In this document: one piece after another, positions 26,596 to 35,247 of the stretch
Numbering within the stretch: position 1 is the first letter of the stretch
Layout of the letters: each line of letters opens with the position of its first letter
Source: DAOUJI01 sp965219565
GTDB lineage: Bacteria > Chloroflexota > Dehalococcoidia > Lucifugimonadales > JAGWBF01
Direction: 5' to 3'
NCBI GenBank assembly: GCA_965219565.1
Contig: OZ244780.1
Coordinates: forward strand, 186,001 to 250,000
DNA length: 64,000 bases
Notes under the pieces: generated by a model
The model's database searches: none
Told to the model about the DNA's origin: nothing
Seen by the model: the letters and a program-made list of their open reading frames with translations, nothing else
Program-made: the position numbers and the translations under genes

Positions 26596-29052
26596 ATGGC
26601 TGGGCTGGATGCTGAAACTTTCCGGAAGGTCCTCCAACTGGAGGCAAGCCGGAAGTTTGACGACAAAGCCGTCGGCGGAGGCATGGACCGCTTCCTCCAA
26701 CACTGGGCAGACGACCTCCCCGCCCTGTGGGGAGGCAAGCCGCCCAATGGTTCCTATGCCCGTCTGTCCAAAGCCAAGCGCAAGGCTTGGGTTGAGGGTT
26801 GGCTGGCCAAGCTGAACGGCGCCGCCCCGGAGCCTAAAGCTCCTAGAACTCCCACGACTCCGCAGCCCCCTTATAGGGAACCCGGCGCCGAGCCGGACCC
26901 GATGCGCTCGGATGTTATAGGGGTGGTCGGCTTAGGACTGGACTCCCCCGCAAGCCGACTGCGGGGTGTCGACGTAAAGCTCTCGGCCAAGCTGAAGCGC
27001 ATCGGCGTCTCTACCATCAGGGACCTGCTGTTCCTCATGCCCCGGAGGCATAACGACTTCGCCACGACAGCCAAAATCAGCGAGCTGGTCCCGGGTGTGG
27101 AGCAGACCGTAATTGCGACGGTCTGGGAGGCCAGGGAGACCTCGCTAGGCCGTAAGCTGAAAGCCGCTGAGGCCGTGTTGTCCGACGAAACGGGCAACAT
27201 CCGCGCCGTGTGGTTCGGGCAGCCATACCTGGCCCGCACCTTGAAGCCCAATACCAGGGTGGCAGTCAGCGGCAAGGTGGACATCTTCAAGGGCCAACTC
27301 CAGTTCAACTCCCCCGAGTTCGAGATACTCGACCGAGGTGACGTGTCAATTCACACCGGGAGGCTCGTCCCCGTCTATCCCTCCACGGACGGGCTGACTC
27401 CCCGGCGAATCCGGACCATAGTATGGCAGGCCTTGGAGGAGTGGTCCGATCTGCTGGAAGACCCTTTGCCCGAGGAGATCAAGAAGCGACTAAAGCTACA
27501 GCCGCTCCATGCGGCCTTGCGCCAAGCCCACTACCCGCCGGATATGGCCGCTTTCGAATCGGCCCGAAAGCGGCTAGCCTTCGACGAGCTTTTCATGATG
27601 CAACTGGTATTGCTCACCCGCCGGAAGTCCTGGCAGGAACAAGCCGCTGGCGTATCGGTCGCCCCGCCGCCGGGGATGCTTGGCGGGTTCTTTGGCTCCC
27701 TGCCCTTCCCGCTGACCAAGGCTCAGGAACGGTGTGTGACTGAAGTAATGAATGACATGCGCAACGCCGCTCCACCCATGAACAGGCTCCTGCAGGGGGA
27801 CGTGGGCAGCGGCAAGACGGTGGTGGCTCTAGCTGCTCTTCTCGCCGCCGCTGCCAGCGGCTTCCAAGGCTCCATTATGGCCCCAACCGAAGTGTTGGCC
27901 GAGCAGCATTTCGCCACAGTGACCAAGCTGCTGGGCGGCCTCGCCTTGTCGGAGGAGAGCGAAAACCTGATTGGCGTAGAGTTGGACGGATTCCCTAGGC
28001 CCGTGACCGTGGGGCTTATGACTGGAAGCGTCAAGGCTTCCACCAAGCGGACCCTCAGGAAGAAGGCGGCGGAGGGCAGCCTGGACATCCTGGTGGGCAC
28101 CCACGCCATTATCCAGCAGGGTGTGGACCTTCCCAAACTGGCCTTAGCGGTGGTGGACGAGCAGCACAGGTTCGGGGTCATGCAGCGGGCGGCGTTGAGG
28201 CAAAAGGGCGAGACAAGCCCCCACCTGATCGCATTGTCGGCGACTCCCATACCCCGCACTCTGGCCCTGACCCTCTACGGCGACCTGGACGTATCAACCC
28301 TGGACGAGCTTCCCCCTGGCCGCCAGGAAGTCATGACCCGCCGCGTGCCGGAGGAACGGAGAGACGGCGCTTACGGCTTCGTCCGTAAAGAGGTCAAGAG
28401 CGGGCGTCAGGCCTTTGTGGTGTGCCCGTTGATAGAGGAGTCGGAAGCCGTGGAGGCACGGGCGGCCACGGCGGAATACGAGCGATTGGCCACGGAGGTC
28501 TTTCCGGACCTTCGGGTGGACCTGCTCCACGGGAAGATGAGCTCGCGTCAGAAGGAACAGGTCATGTCCCGGTTCCGCGACGGGGAGACAGACGTCCTGG
28601 TTTCCACTGCCGTGGTGGAGGTGGGCATCGACGTTCCCAACGCAACGGTCATGCTGGTGGAGGCGGCCCATAGGTTCGGCGTGGCCCAGCTGCACCAGTT
28701 CCGGGGACGTGTAGGCCGGGGTGAGCACAAGAGCTACTGCCTTCTGCTGGCCGATGTCTCCACCGCCGATGCAAACCAGCGTCTAGCAGCCGTAGAACGC
28801 ATTCACGACGGGTTCCGGCTGGCCGAAGTTGACCTGGAAATTAGAGGGCCTGGCGACGCATTTGGCACCCGCCAGAGCGGCCTTCCAGACCTGCGTGTGG
28901 CCCGCCCTTCAGACAGGGATCTTCTCCAGGCCGCCCGCACCGAGGCCGCCAGGCTCCTGGACGAAGACCCGGACCTCCAAGCCCCCGACCACGCCCTCCT
29001 AGCCGCGGCCGCCGCCAAGTTCATGGCCGACGTCGGCACCGACGCCAGCTAG
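26596..29052 (+). CDS. recG: ATP-dependent DNA helicase RecG
   Basis: 818 residues. A non-standard N-terminal extension of about 120 residues precedes the OB-fold wedge domain (RIGVSTIRDLLFLMPRRHND). The helicase core has Walker A GDVGSGKTVVA, the DEQH box (VVDEQHRFGVMQR), SATPIPRTLAL and the motif VI region FRGRVGRGEHKSYCLL. RecG remodels stalled forks and Holliday junctions. ATG 26596 has only a weak ribosome site, and a start further in cannot be ruled out. radA and ruvB, also in this window, act in the same repair process. Confidence 0.94.
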   Translation: MAGLDAETFRKVLQLEASRKFDDKAVGGGMDRFLQHWADDLPALWGGKPPNGSYARLSKAKRKAWVEGWLAKLNGAAPEPKAPRTPTTPQPPYREPGAEPDPMRSDVIGVVGLGLDSPASRLRGVDVKLSAKLKRIGVSTIRDLLFLMPRRHNDFATTAKISELVPGVEQTVIATVWEARETSLGRKLKAAEAVLSDETGNIRAVWFGQPYLARTLKPNTRVAVSGKVDIFKGQLQFNSPEFEILDRGDVSIHTGRLVPVYPSTDGLTPRRIRTIVWQALEEWSDLLEDPLPEEIKKRLKLQPLHAALRQAHYPPDMAAFESARKRLAFDELFMMQLVLLTRRKSWQEQAAGVSVAPPPGMLGGFFGSLPFPLTKAQERCVTEVMNDMRNAAPPMNRLLQGDVGSGKTVVALAALLAAAASGFQGSIMAPTEVLAEQHFATVTKLLGGLALSEESENLIGVELDGFPRPVTVGLMTGSVKASTKRTLRKKAAEGSLDILVGTHAIIQQGVDLPKLALAVVDEQHRFGVMQRAALRQKGETSPHLIALSATPIPRTLALTLYGDLDVSTLDELPPGRQEVMTRRVPEERRDGAYGFVRKEVKSGRQAFVVCPLIEESEAVEARAATAEYERLATEVFPDLRVDLLHGKMSSRQKEQVMSRFRDGETDVLVSTAVVEVGIDVPNATVMLVEAAHRFGVAQLHQFRGRVGRGEHKSYCLLLADVSTADANQRLAAVERIHDGFRLAEVDLEIRGPGDAFGTRQSGLPDLRVARPSDRDLLQAARTEAARLLDEDPDLQAPDHALLAAAAAKFMADVGTDAS

Positions 29053-29140
29053 CCCATGGTGCCTGGAAGTTGTTCGGCTATGCCAAGCGTGAAGGGGATC
29101 CCTCTGGCGTTTCCGTATCGTTTAGGGTGATGAAGGTCAT

Positions 29141-30031
29141 ATGATGGCCAAAGAACCAAGAAGACGATCGTACCCCACTGCGTATAGCGTGTTCCGCACC
29201 AAAGAAGTTGAGGGTGATATTGAACTATGGCGCGTTGAGGTGCGTAAGGTTCCTTTGCAACCCGGCACGTCTGTTTTAGTCAGCATCATGCCGATTTCGT
29301 CTCCAAAACCCAGGGGGCCCATCAATACAGAACCTGGAAGGCGAAAGCCCCCTAGCAAGTCGCCTAAGTGGACAAAAGAACGGAACTACCTTATCCGAAG
29401 TCTTTATGGGCCACGACGTTTGCCTAATAAGGGTGATGGTACGTCTGAGCGGGAATTGAGGCGCAACTGTTTGCCAGTGTGCATCCCTGCTAATTTGGAC
29501 TACGGGTTGTTTGAATATTGCTTAGTTTGGTGCGGAGCCTTGGACGGAGGGGGTTACGGCGTTGTAAAAGGCGAAAAGGTTCATCGGCTGGCCTATGCAT
29601 ACGCTAACGGTGTGGACCTCGAAAAGAGCCATACCGTCAATCATTTGTGCCATCGGCCTTATTGTATCCAACCGGGGCATCTGTACATTGGAACACCCGG
29701 TGATAACGCACTGGATAGGGATGTGAAGTTGAAGGGGAAACTCCGGCCGGACTGGCTAACTGTTGTTGAGGGGCCATCTGAAAACCTTGTATCGAGCTTA
29801 GCGGACACTGTAAGACACCAAGGCAGACCGCTTTTGGAGTATGCAGGGCAGATGAAACGGTTGTCTCTTGACGCTGCCTCAACTGCGTGGGAACACAATG
29901 AACCCGCACAGGGCCCACTGCTCCTGTCAGTTATGCCGGAGCAGTGCCCTGAACACTCATTTCGAATACAAAGCGGCAACGACTGGATTTGCTCGCTTTG
30001 CAATATTATTCGTGGTGATGCTGTAGAATAG
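29141..30031 (+). CDS. HNH endonuclease, probably horizontally acquired
   Basis: 296 residues. The centre holds a homing-type HNH region: CLVWCGALDGGGYGVV, KVHRLAYAYANG and HTVNHLCHRPYCIQPGHLY, with metal and zinc ligands, followed by an N-x-x-D-type end (GDNALDRD). The C-terminus has a possible zinc pair (CPEH...CSLC). Base composition and codon choice are clearly less GC-rich than in recG before it and argS after it. It interrupts no gene. ATG 29144 is an alternative start. The N-terminal 90 residues are not recognised. Confidence 0.75.
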   Translation: MMAKEPRRRSYPTAYSVFRTKEVEGDIELWRVEVRKVPLQPGTSVLVSIMPISSPKPRGPINTEPGRRKPPSKSPKWTKERNYLIRSLYGPRRLPNKGDGTSERELRRNCLPVCIPANLDYGLFEYCLVWCGALDGGGYGVVKGEKVHRLAYAYANGVDLEKSHTVNHLCHRPYCIQPGHLYIGTPGDNALDRDVKLKGKLRPDWLTVVEGPSENLVSSLADTVRHQGRPLLEYAGQMKRLSLDAASTAWEHNEPAQGPLLLSVMPEQCPEHSFRIQSGNDWICSLCNIIRGDAVE

Positions 30032-30112
30032 GCGAGTTCTACGAAGGCTGAGCTAAGAGAAAAGGCTGCCTAAACTGGCATCACCCGGAACGAAACGCCC
30101 CTGTACAACCGT

Positions 30113-30141
30113 TTGACGCCTCTGGGGGCGTGAAGTAGAAT
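30113..30141 (+). promoter_or_regulatory. Promoter of the VOC-argS pair
   Basis: TTGACG (30113-30118) and TAGAAT (30136-30141) are spaced by exactly 17 bases. The VOC-protein ATG lies about 58 bases downstream after AAGGAGG. Confidence 0.6.
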
Positions 30142-30198
30142 TATGCCCCTTATCGCAGCGGATGCAGGCGGCGCTCTAGTCAGTAAGGAGGCCCTGGA

Positions 30199-30597
30199 AT
30201 GTTCAAGAACGTTCACCACGTCCACTACGCTGTCCACAATCGGGACGACATGGTGGCCTATATCGAAGAGAACTTCGGCCTCAAGCCTGAAAAGCTGGAA
30301 GACCTGGGAGACATGGGGAAAGACGCCCTCTACAAAGTCGGCCCCACAATGATTGAAATAACCGAGCCCGGCGACCCCAATAGCGGGCTGGCCCAGTTCC
30401 TGCAGAAGAATGGGCCGGGCGTGTACCATGTGTCCTGGGCCGTTGACAACATCCGGGAAGTGTCCGCAGGCCTGGCCGCAAAGGGCAACAAGATGAGGGG
30501 TGAGGGCGGAGTCACCAACAGCCCGCGGGGCTACCTGGCCGCCAACATCGAACCTGAGTCGTCCCTGGGCCTCTGGTTCCAGATGTCCGAGGGATAG
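30199..30597 (+). CDS. VOC (glyoxalase-fold) family protein
   Basis: 132 residues with one glyoxalase/bleomycin-resistance fold, similar in length and layout to methylmalonyl-CoA epimerases. HHVHYAVHNRDD starts strand one; MIEITEP, GVYHVSWAVDNI and an ending ESSLGLWFQM supply the usual His/Glu metal ligands. AAGGAGG lies eight bases upstream. It is 28 bases from argS and shares its promoter. The substrate cannot be assigned. Confidence 0.85.
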   Translation: MFKNVHHVHYAVHNRDDMVAYIEENFGLKPEKLEDLGDMGKDALYKVGPTMIEITEPGDPNSGLAQFLQKNGPGVYHVSWAVDNIREVSAGLAAKGNKMRGEGGVTNSPRGYLAANIEPESSLGLWFQMSEG

Positions 30598-30625
30598 GCC
30601 AACCTCTGTCAGGTTGCATACAGAC

Positions 30626-32308
30626 ATGCCTGCCGCGCCAGTCCACCGAGACCTCATCGTCGAGAAAGTCCGCACCGCCCTGGCGGAAGCCCGCGATGCG
30701 GGTGTCCTCAACTTGGAGACGCTGCCCGACATCGCCGTCGAGCGTCCCGCAAACCCTGAAAATGGAGATTTCGCCACCAGCCTGCCTCTGCGGCTGGCCA
30801 AGTCCCATCGCGTAAACCCGCTGAAAATCGCCGAGGAGATCGCATCTCGTATAGATACAGGCCGAGAGGTGAAGGAAGTGTGGGCCGCGCCTCCCGGCTT
30901 CGTCAACTTCCGCCTTGACGATGCGTGGTTAATCTCCCAGATCGAGTCCATCCTTCAGGACGGGAACGACTACGGTAAGTGCACCGTTGGCCAAGGCCGG
31001 AAGGTCCTCATAGAGTTTGTCAGCGTGAACCCCACGGGTCCCGTCCACGTTGGCCACACCCGAGGCGCCGTCCTAGGCTCCAGCCTTGCCTCCGTGATGG
31101 AAGCGGCGGGGTACGACTTGACCACGGAGTATTACGTCAACGACGCGGGAAGCCAGATGGAGAATTTCTACGCGTCCGTCCTGTCCAGGTACGAGGAAGT
31201 CCTAGGCAAGGTTTCGGAGTTTCCGGCCAACGGCTACCGGGGAGATTATGTGAGGGACCTGGCCCAGGAGATAGTGGACGAGCACGGCGACAGCTTCCTC
31301 TCGATGCCGAGGGACGAGGCCATCCACCAAATTGGAGCTATAAGCCGCGAAAAGATGATCGCCCTCATCAAAGACGACCTGGAACAAATCGGTGTGCGTT
31401 TCGACAACTGGTTTTCCGAAGGGACCCTGTTCGACGGCGGGGAATACGACGCTGTGATGGAGCTTCTCAAAGACGGTGGCCACGTCGTCGAACGGGAAGG
31501 CGCCCAGTGGTTCAACTCCACTGCCCTGGGCGAGGACAAGGACAACGTGCTGGTCAGGTCAACCGGAGCGCCGACCTACTTCGCATCCGACATCGCCTAC
31601 CACCACAACAAGTTCCAGGGACGAGGGTTCGACCAGTGCATCAACATCTGGGGCGCCGACCACCAGGGGCACGTGCCCAGGGTTAAAGCCGCCGTGTCAG
31701 CCCTTGGAGTGGAGCCGGAACGACTGACTGTGATGATTTCCCAGATGGTGACGCTGAAGCGGGGCAGCGAGGTGGTACGGGCCTCAAAGCGCACGGGGGA
31801 TTTCGTCACCTTGCGGGAACTGGTGGACGAGGTGGGGGCAGATGCCTGCCGCTACTTCTTCCTGGCGCGCACTCCGTCCACTCAGATGGAGTTCGACTTG
31901 GAGCTTGCCAAGAAGGAGTCCGTGGACAACCCTGTGTATTACGTCCAGTACGGGTATGCACGGATAGCCGGAATCCTGCGCAACGCTGTGGAGCAGGGAA
32001 TCGATTGGAGCGGTGGAGACGTGTCGCTGCTCACCCATGAGAGCGAACTGGCCCTGGTGCGGAAGATGACCCATCTGCCAGAGCTGGTGGAGACGATGGC
32101 CCGCAACCTGGAACCCCACCACCTGACCTATTACGCGACGGAGCTTGCCACGGCCTTTCACTGGTTCTATGACAATTGTCGTGTGCTGTCCAGTGACCCC
32201 GCCGATCGGGAGCTAACGCTGGCTCGGCTGAAGCTGGTGGATGCGGCCAGGACTGTCCTCTCCCGAACCCTGGCCCTCATGGGAATGCAGACCCCCGACC
32301 GTATGTAG
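30626..32308 (+). CDS. argS: Arginyl-tRNA synthetase
   Basis: About 560 residues from ATG 30626; the open frame upstream is the shadow of the VOC gene. The N-terminal Add1 domain is followed by the class-I signature NPTGPVHVGHTRGAVLG (HIGH-type, HVGH). The KMSKS equivalent is degenerate (MVTLKRGSEVVRASKRTGD), as usual for many ArgRS. The C-terminal DALR anticodon-binding domain ends the protein. It charges tRNA-Arg. argS lies outside the arginine synthesis cluster but within 10 kb of it. Confidence 0.95.
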   Translation: MPAAPVHRDLIVEKVRTALAEARDAGVLNLETLPDIAVERPANPENGDFATSLPLRLAKSHRVNPLKIAEEIASRIDTGREVKEVWAAPPGFVNFRLDDAWLISQIESILQDGNDYGKCTVGQGRKVLIEFVSVNPTGPVHVGHTRGAVLGSSLASVMEAAGYDLTTEYYVNDAGSQMENFYASVLSRYEEVLGKVSEFPANGYRGDYVRDLAQEIVDEHGDSFLSMPRDEAIHQIGAISREKMIALIKDDLEQIGVRFDNWFSEGTLFDGGEYDAVMELLKDGGHVVEREGAQWFNSTALGEDKDNVLVRSTGAPTYFASDIAYHHNKFQGRGFDQCINIWGADHQGHVPRVKAAVSALGVEPERLTVMISQMVTLKRGSEVVRASKRTGDFVTLRELVDEVGADACRYFFLARTPSTQMEFDLELAKKESVDNPVYYVQYGYARIAGILRNAVEQGIDWSGGDVSLLTHESELALVRKMTHLPELVETMARNLEPHHLTYYATELATAFHWFYDNCRVLSSDPADRELTLARLKLVDAARTVLSRTLALMGMQTPDRM

Positions 32309-32310
32309 AC

Positions 32311-33090
32311 CTATACCGCCATGATGTGGTATCCGGCGTCCACGGGGATTATGGAGCCGGTTATCCCCGACGCCAACTCGCTGCATAGGAACAGCGCCGT
32401 CGCCGCCACCTCTTCCCTGGTTATGTTGCGCTTGAGGGGGGCCTTTTCCTGGTGCATCTTCTTCATATCGAGAAATCCGTGAATTCCCCTGGCCGCCAGG
32501 GTGTCCAGTGGCCCCGCGGAGATGGCGTTTACACGGACGTTCCGGTCCCCGTACTCCGCCGCCAGTTGCTTCACCTCGTTCTCCAGGGCGGCTTTGGCCG
32601 TGCCCATGATGTTGTAACCGGGGAACACCCTGTCCGATGCCTGGAAAGTGAGCGTAACTACGCTGCCGCCGCTGGACTGTTCCATCAGCGGCCCCGCATA
32701 GCGCACCAGGGGTATCAGCGAATAGGCTGAGATGTCCAACGCGAGGCGGAAGCCCTCCCGCCCCGTTTCGGAAAACTCCCCTCCCAGGTCTTCCCTGTTG
32801 GCGAAGGCGATGCTGTGGACCAGGAAGTCCAGCCCGCCGAAGCCGTCTCCCACCTGCTGCACAGCCGACTCTATGTTGGAGTCTTCGCTCACGTCGCACT
32901 CCAGGAGAAGGGGGTCTTCCAGCGAGGCTGCCAGCTTTTCCACCCGGTCTTTCAGACGCTCGTTTTGGTAGGTCAGGGCCAATCTCGCTCCGGCCTGTCC
33001 CAGCATTTCTGCTATGGCCCAGGCGATGCTCCGGTTGTTGGCCACGCCGAGGACCAGGCCCTTCTTCCCCGATAGATCAATGGCGTACAT
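32311..33090 (-). CDS. fabI: Enoyl-[acyl-carrier-protein] reductase (NADH) FabI
   Basis: 259 residues of the short-chain dehydrogenase fold with FabI features: LVLGVANNRSIAWAIAEML binds the dinucleotide; HSIAFANRE and SAYSLIPLVR precede the catalytic Tyr/Lys in YNIMGTAKAALE; SAGPLDTLAARGI closes the substrate site. It carries out the last reduction of fatty-acid elongation. The ORF extends upstream, but MYAIDLSGKKG at 33090 is the family start. It converges with argS, with two bases between the stops. Confidence 0.94.
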   Translation of the reverse strand: MYAIDLSGKKGLVLGVANNRSIAWAIAEMLGQAGARLALTYQNERLKDRVEKLAASLEDPLLLECDVSEDSNIESAVQQVGDGFGGLDFLVHSIAFANREDLGGEFSETGREGFRLALDISAYSLIPLVRYAGPLMEQSSGGSVVTLTFQASDRVFPGYNIMGTAKAALENEVKQLAAEYGDRNVRVNAISAGPLDTLAARGIHGFLDMKKMHQEKAPLKRNITREEVAATALFLCSELASGITGSIIPVDAGYHIMAV

Positions 33091-33143
33091 CCCGACATCT
33101 CCCTTGGTTTCGATGCGCAGCGCCCGTGCGGGCGGCGCCCAAC

Positions 33144-33152
33144 AGTATACCA
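33144..33152 (-). promoter_or_regulatory. Extended -10 promoter upstream of fabI
   Basis: On the minus strand TGGTATACT gives an extended -10 about 55 bases before the fabI ATG. The -35 region is poor. Confidence 0.4.
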
Positions 33153-33178
33153 CCGTGGGAACGGTGTCTTTTCGATGT

Positions 33179-33302
33179 CATTCTGAGGAGCGCAGCGACG
33201 AAGAATCTAAAGTGCTCCGTTGCAACCATTGTGACAGCGCATGTACGAGGTTCTCAATGGAGGATTTCAGATTCTCCACTCCTGTTCGCTGCGTTCAGAA
33301 TG
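33179..33302. repeat. MITE-like element with imperfect terminal inverted repeats
   Basis: About 124 bases bounded by CATTCTGAGGAGCGCAGCGA (reading on into CGAAGAATCT) on the left and AGATTCTCC...GCTGCGTTCAGAATG on the right, which pair imperfectly over about 30 bases. It codes for nothing. The left arm matches a type of dispersed repeat common in intergenic DNA of many environmental genomes (recalled, not searched). Confidence 0.6.
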
Positions 33303-33353
33303 GAGCGATAGTGACGGGGTTGGACTTGGGAAAGGGGAATCGAGGAGGGAATG

Positions 33354-34340
33354 CTATGTGAACTGGGCGGCCACTTGGCCCAGAAAGCGGTCCAGTTGTT
33401 CTTCAGGATGGAAGGAGGCGAAACGCATCACCAGTGTGCCCGCCCCGGCGTCCACGTAGCGCGACATCCGTTCCGAAATCTGTTCGGCGGGCCCGAAGGG
33501 ACCCCACCTAGTACCCCATATATTGGAGCCGTAGTACATGGTCAGGTACTCTTCCGCCTCCCGAGTTGCCTGCTCAGGATCGTCGTTGATGTTGACGGTC
33601 ATGTAGAAGACGGGCTCCATCCGGTGATAGTCGCGTCCCATCTCCTCTGTGTATGTGCGGATTTTGGCGCAGAGCAGGGCGTACTCATCAGGAGTGTCGG
33701 AAATGGAGATGAAGCCGTCGCCCAGCCTGGCCACGCGCTTATACTGGGCCTCGCGCTGTGCCCTGTAGTGGGCGGCGATCAGAATGGGGACTCCGCCACT
33801 CTGAACGGGCAGAGGTTCCATGCTGACGGACCGCAGCTGAAAGTGGCGGCCGTCGTGGTCCAGGGGTTCCCCAGAGCCCAGTCCCTTCAGGATGGTCACC
33901 GTCTCTTCGAGCCTGGAGGCGCGGCGTTTCGGGTCAACTCCGGCAGCTTCCCACTCCCGTTGTTGGGCTTCGTTGAAAGCCCCGCCGACGGCCACGCCCA
34001 ACAAGGCCCTTCCCCGGGAAATCACGTCGAGGGTTGCAGCCGCCTGCGCCAGTTGCACCGGGTGTCGCAGCGACGCCAGGAGAGCCGCCGTTCCCAGCCG
34101 GACTCGTTGGGTCACCGCCGCCGCCGCTCCAAGGGTCGTGATGGGGTCGAGGCGAGGCTTGGCGGTAAGACTGTCTCCCACCCATACGGAGTCGAAACCG
34201 GCCTCGTCGGCGGCCTTGGCTAGGGACAACGTCAATTCCGCGTCGGGAGGGCGGCCGTTGGCGGCCATGACTAGCCCGCGAGTTGGAAGCAGCAGGCCCA
34301 GCCTCGGCTTGAGGCGGCCCGGTTCAGGCAGAGACGAGAT
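33354..34340 (-). CDS. Luciferase-like (LLM) F420-dependent oxidoreductase, non-canonical start
   Basis: A bacterial-luciferase-type TIM barrel: GFDSVWVGDSL, LDPITTLGAAAAVTQRVRLGT and GRALLGVAVGG fit the F420-using LLM family. The first ATG (34268) would cut off strand one of the barrel. Reading 24 codons further upstream in frame restores it (RLGLLLPTRG) and reaches an ATC at 34340 with AGGAG five bases before it. Between the in-frame TAG near 34376 and ATG 34268 there is no ATG, GTG or TTG. I give the ATC as the likely start; CTG at 34331 is a second choice. It lies just before the F420 synthesis genes. Substrate unknown. Confidence 0.75.
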   Translation of the reverse strand: MSSLPEPGRLKPRLGLLLPTRGLVMAANGRPPDAELTLSLAKAADEAGFDSVWVGDSLTAKPRLDPITTLGAAAAVTQRVRLGTAALLASLRHPVQLAQAAATLDVISRGRALLGVAVGGAFNEAQQREWEAAGVDPKRRASRLEETVTILKGLGSGEPLDHDGRHFQLRSVSMEPLPVQSGGVPILIAAHYRAQREAQYKRVARLGDGFISISDTPDEYALLCAKIRTYTEEMGRDYHRMEPVFYMTVNINDDPEQATREAEEYLTMYYGSNIWGTRWGPFGPAEQISERMSRYVDAGAGTLVMRFASFHPEEQLDRFLGQVAAQFT

Positions 34341-34376
34341 GGTGGCTCCTCCCCTTTGGGGTGCAGGCCGTAAGGA

Positions 34377-34547
34377 CTACTGCTTCCAGGAAACGGCCCA
34401 GTCGGCGGTGAGCCCGTGTTCGGTGTGGTTGATCGTCTGCTGCTCGAAGATCCTTATGGCCGCAGTCCTCAAGTTAGCGTCCGCGGGGTCGGCTGTCGCG
34501 GACAGCATGTGTCCACACAGTCGGCAGGTAATTTCTATCTTGGCCAT
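34377..34547 (-). CDS. Small CxxC protein, 56 aa, in the F420 locus
   Basis: 56 residues starting MAKIEITCRLCGHMLSATAD, with one CxxC and a His-rich centre (TINHTEH). GTG 34559 is an alternative start; a GAGAGGTGGG ribosome site precedes both. It sits 15 bases after cofC on the same strand and so is probably co-transcribed with the F420 genes. I do not recognise a family; a single knuckle plus histidines could bind one metal. Confidence 0.5.
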   Translation of the reverse strand: MAKIEITCRLCGHMLSATADPADANLRTAAIRIFEQQTINHTEHGLTADWAVSWKQ

Positions 34548-34562
34548 GTCGGTGCCCACCTC

Positions 34563-35237
34563 TCAGTTGGTCTTTGGACAGCGTTGGTCTAATTGGCCGG
34601 GAATAAACCCGGGCTTTTTGGTCTCGCAGGCCTCCAAGTCGGCGGGCGTGTCCAAATCGAAGGCGAGTCCGATGCTGTAGTATATCGCAACGGGGATTCG
34701 TAGAAAACCCGCTTGCTCCAGGTGGAGCTTGAAGCTGTCAGGACCCATCTTGAAGCTGAACGTGTCGGCCAGTTGCGGAGGCAGAAGAATCCCGTTGGTG
34801 CCGCCGTCATTGCCGGCTGGCGCCAGCGTCAGGTTCTTGAGATTCCCCGATGCCTCCAGCATCCCGTGAACGTCCTCGGCGGTGAGCAGAGGCAGGTCGG
34901 CGGGCAGGAACAGCCCCGCCCTTCCCGATTCCGCCGCCCGGCGGAATCCCAGGGTCAGGGCGTCGTTGAGGCCCTGACCACCGTCGTTCAGCCATACGGC
35001 GTCTTCCGACTCCGTGGCTTCCTTGACCTCCTGGTCTCCTCCCACAACCCAGGTCTCGTCTATGGAGGGGCCGCGGACGGAACTGATCCTGGCTTGGGTG
35101 ACTGTCTTGAGAACGTGTACAAGCAAGTCCAGCGTAAGGGACTTTCGCTGAGGCGCTGATAGGCGGCTTTCCAGGCGCGTCTTAGCCTGGTCCAGGGGTT
35201 TCATGGGAATTATGACTTCAACAGTCGATGCGCTCAC
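34563..35237 (-). CDS. cofC: 2-phospho-L-lactate / phosphoenolpyruvate guanylyltransferase CofC
   Basis: 224 residues with a nucleotidyltransferase fold: VIIPMKPLDQAKTRLESRLS is the GTP-binding start, FLPADLPLLTAEDV the metal-binding acidic loop and APAGNDGGTNGILLP the substrate region. It makes the GPP-activated C3 acid that CofD joins to Fo in F420 synthesis; bacterial forms (FbiD) use phosphoenolpyruvate. GTG 35237 follows AGGAG. It is ten bases from cofD. Confidence 0.9.
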   Translation of the reverse strand: MSASTVEVIIPMKPLDQAKTRLESRLSAPQRKSLTLDLLVHVLKTVTQARISSVRGPSIDETWVVGGDQEVKEATESEDAVWLNDGGQGLNDALTLGFRRAAESGRAGLFLPADLPLLTAEDVHGMLEASGNLKNLTLAPAGNDGGTNGILLPPQLADTFSFKMGPDSFKLHLEQAGFLRIPVAIYYSIGLAFDLDTPADLEACETKKPGFIPGQLDQRCPKTN

Positions 35238-35247
35238 TCCCCCGCTC

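Noticed and set aside
30070..30951. 293-codon minus-strand frame
   Set aside because: It lies opposite the VOC gene and the start of argS, both well supported.
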